NCBI RefSeq assembly: GCF_032399705.1
Contig: NZ_CP135922.1
Span: 4,154,001-4,218,000, forward strand
Origin: Paenibacillus sp. BIC5C1
Lineage (GTDB): Bacteria > Bacillota > Bacilli > Paenibacillales > Paenibacillaceae
Direction of reading: 5' to 3'
Length of the DNA: 64,000 nt
Shown here piece after piece: positions 62,538 through 64,000 of this stretch (position 1 is its first letter; each line of letters opens with the position of its first letter). A model generated the notes under the pieces. That model searched no databases. It saw only the letters and a list, made by a program, of their open reading frames with translations, and was not told the origin of the DNA. The translations under genes and the position numbers were made by a program.

Positions 62538-63354
62538 GAGAACGCCCCCTTTCCCAGATCCCGTAAACTGCCACGATCGAACATGCAATCCACAGCAGGC
62601 ATATCCCCATAAAGATCCAGCTCCCGCTGGATGGCTGTACCCAATCTACCCACTGATAATATTCAGGTCCCAGTATCGAGCCCCCTCCAAGTTTGATCAC
62701 CACAAACAAACGTACCAGCTCAGCCGGATTGATGAAGGTTAGAACGGTGAGTAAAGGTTTTATCCACTGATAAGGCATGAGACCCAATACGGAGATTAGA
62801 AGCGTAGGCCATCCGATCACAGCAAAAAACCAAACGGAGACGGATATCGTTAACGCTTGCCAGCGATTTTTGGATAACGAACCGATAAACAGTGCAATAG
62901 TCAGAAATAGCAGCACCAGTCCACAGGAGAAGACCAGAAACAAAAGGTACGTCATAACATCCAAAGGGCTGCCCACCCATCCACTAAGAAGTCCCATCAG
63001 GCCATAACCGAATGTAATGATCGTCATTAATACAACCGACAGACCCAGATATTTGCCAACAATAAAAGACATCGTACCGATAGGGTATGTGGACAACAGC
63101 TGCCAGCTGCCCTCTTCCTTTTCAGAAGTCAATGAGAATGAGCCCAGAAAAAGGGTCATCAGCGGCAACAGATAAAGAATCAGATTTAACATGGAACCTG
63201 TCGTGCCAGAGTATCCTGCTACAAAATTCTGAGAGTTAATGATCAACAAACTCAGGCTAAATACGCAGAAAAGAATCAAAAATGAATATGCCCAAGGGTT
63301 GCGAAATCCCATTTTCATCTCTCGTCGAACGACTTGCAACATATCTCCCATCAT
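62530..63354 (-). CDS. nosY: ABC transporter permease, NosY-like
   Basis: A 274-residue permease with six helices. The start VVRREMKMGFRNPWAYSFLI and the later TSEKEEGSWQLLSTYPI, FIVGKYLGL are typical of NosY and related ABC-2 permeases. It stands between nosL and the ATPase gene. In NosY-containing systems it forms the membrane part of NosDFY. Two adjacent ATGs give start uncertainty of one codon. Confidence 0.82.
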   Translation of the reverse strand: MMGDMLQVVRREMKMGFRNPWAYSFLILFCVFSLSLLIINSQNFVAGYSGTTGSMLNLILYLLPLMTLFLGSFSLTSEKEEGSWQLLSTYPIGTMSFIVGKYLGLSVVLMTIITFGYGLMGLLSGWVGSPLDVMTYLLFLVFSCGLVLLFLTIALFIGSLSKNRWQALTISVSVWFFAVIGWPTLLISVLGLMPYQWIKPLLTVLTFINPAELVRLFVVIKLGGGSILGPEYYQWVDWVQPSSGSWIFMGICLLWIACSIVAVYGIWERGRSHG

Positions 63355-63377
63355 GCATCACCATCTTCTTTGGTCAT

Positions 63378-63953
63378 TTACTTATGGCCTGAATCTTCCG
63401 TTGATTCACTTTCCTCATGTGTTTCTTCATGCATGCCCTCACCCATTCCCTCTTCGGAATGCCCATGTTCACCCATCATATCCATCGTTTCTGTGTTTTG
63501 TTTCCAGTCGTGGGAGGCGAGGTCTTCAGCAGTCATGATCGTTCCCACACCCTGCTCGGCAACAAATGCTTCGGCAGACTGTTTATCCTTGAAATTGAGA
63601 ATGCCGTAAGCCATCGGTGTACGCAGTGAAGTATCATATACATACGTCGCTTTGCTGTACTCAATCCATTCCTTGTCATTATAATCACGAACAAAATCCA
63701 TCCCGATATTATCTGTTCCGTTCTCTTCTTTCCACTGGTGCATACAACCAATGTCATCAAATTTATAATTTTTACCGTCTTTCGTGGTAAGCTGCGTGGC
63801 ATAGGCATCATCTTTCACCTGCATTTTGCAAATGGCACAGATATCCACGTCTTCATTGATGGGCAATGCCTCGTATTTTTTTCCGCAAGCTGTTAATAAC
63901 AGCACCCCAAAGAGAAGCACCATAACTGTTTTCCAATATGTTTTCATTTTCAT
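63378..63953 (-). CDS. nosL: Copper chaperone NosL
   Basis: A 191-residue lipoprotein. The lipobox LLLTAC puts the lipidated Cys at about residue 23. The copper motif CAICKMQVKDD (about 39-49) is the diagnostic NosL feature, and a histidine/methionine-rich tail (METMDMMGEHGHSEEGMGEG) is added at the C-terminus. NosL delivers Cu(I) to nitrous oxide reductase outside the membrane. The ATG overlaps the stop of the upstream gene, behind GGGGGGA. nosZ itself is not in the window. Confidence 0.9.
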   Translation of the reverse strand: MKMKTYWKTVMVLLFGVLLLTACGKKYEALPINEDVDICAICKMQVKDDAYATQLTTKDGKNYKFDDIGCMHQWKEENGTDNIGMDFVRDYNDKEWIEYSKATYVYDTSLRTPMAYGILNFKDKQSAEAFVAEQGVGTIMTAEDLASHDWKQNTETMDMMGEHGHSEEGMGEGMHEETHEESESTEDSGHK

Positions 63954-64000
63954 TTTCGTAATCCCCCCATTTTGATCATAATAAAAGTGGCCATGCCCAG
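63950..64000 (-). CDS. 3' end of the gene upstream of nosL (partial)
   Basis: Sixteen codons, LGMATFIMIKMGGLRK and a TGA stop overlapping the nosL ATG (ATGA). The hydrophobic segment followed by basic residues looks like a C-terminal membrane anchor. NosD often precedes this set and can end this way, but the fragment is too short to name. Confidence 0.55.
   Translation of the reverse strand: MGMATFIMIKMGGLRK

Overview
The window looks like chromosomal DNA of a Paenibacillus-type Bacillota. The support is mid-40s G+C by eye, strong AGGAGG-like ribosome sites, many TTG starts, YesM/YesN two-component pairs next to carbohydrate ABC transporters, and recognisable Bacillus-type PaiA, TnrA, YitT, Ald and CydABCD. 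No rRNA, tRNA, CRISPR array, prophage or insertion sequence was seen.

Layout. 1-3.3 kb: a frameshifted mepB-like gene running off the left edge, an EamA transporter, a serine hydrolase and PaiA. 3.5-10.1 kb: a YesN/YesM pair divergent from a three-gene sugar ABC importer. 10.3-14.4 kb: a redox/electrophile-type group (RibD-like reductase, carboxymuconolactone decarboxylase-like protein, cupin, SDR) beside a zinc alcohol dehydrogenase divergent from a MerR regulator with two clear operators. 14.5-19.5 kb: an unfamiliar block in which two paralogous ~160-residue proteins of unknown function flank a GIY-YIG-like protein, a VWA protein, a MoxR-type ATPase and an MFS transporter. Both paralogs have near-consensus promoters followed by the same TTTACTAATTTACTAAA operator, and the ATPase gene ends in an A AAA AAC slippery site in an A9 run that leads into the VWA frame.

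19.8-25.8 kb: MFS exporter with divergent AraC regulator, a manganese-type CDF efflux protein, GNAT, MerR and YitT. 26.0-41.3 kb: a complete sialic acid locus (secreted sialidase with two LamG domains, two ABC importers, NanA, NanE, NanK-type ROK kinase) with its own YesN/YesM pair. A conserved element of about 25-40 bp lies upstream of both the second importer and the sialidase.

41.4-50.5 kb: a cluster of class III aminotransferase (taurine-pyruvate type), alanine dehydrogenase, TauE/SafE exporter, aldehyde dehydrogenase, GntR, MFS and YtcJ-type amidohydrolase, next to a short tnrA-like gene with a perfect TnrA box. I read it as a nitrogen-scavenging route that takes the amine from taurine or a derivative and exports the sulfonate carbon.

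50.7-53.1 kb: the carboxynorspermidine route to spermidine. 53.9-54.4 kb: a secreted mannose-binding-type lectin. 54.6-60.6 kb: cydABCD (bd oxidase plus CydDC). 61.2-64.0 kb: the tail of a nos-type operon (NosL, NosY, NosF, TlpA-like thioredoxin) and 16 codons of the preceding gene.
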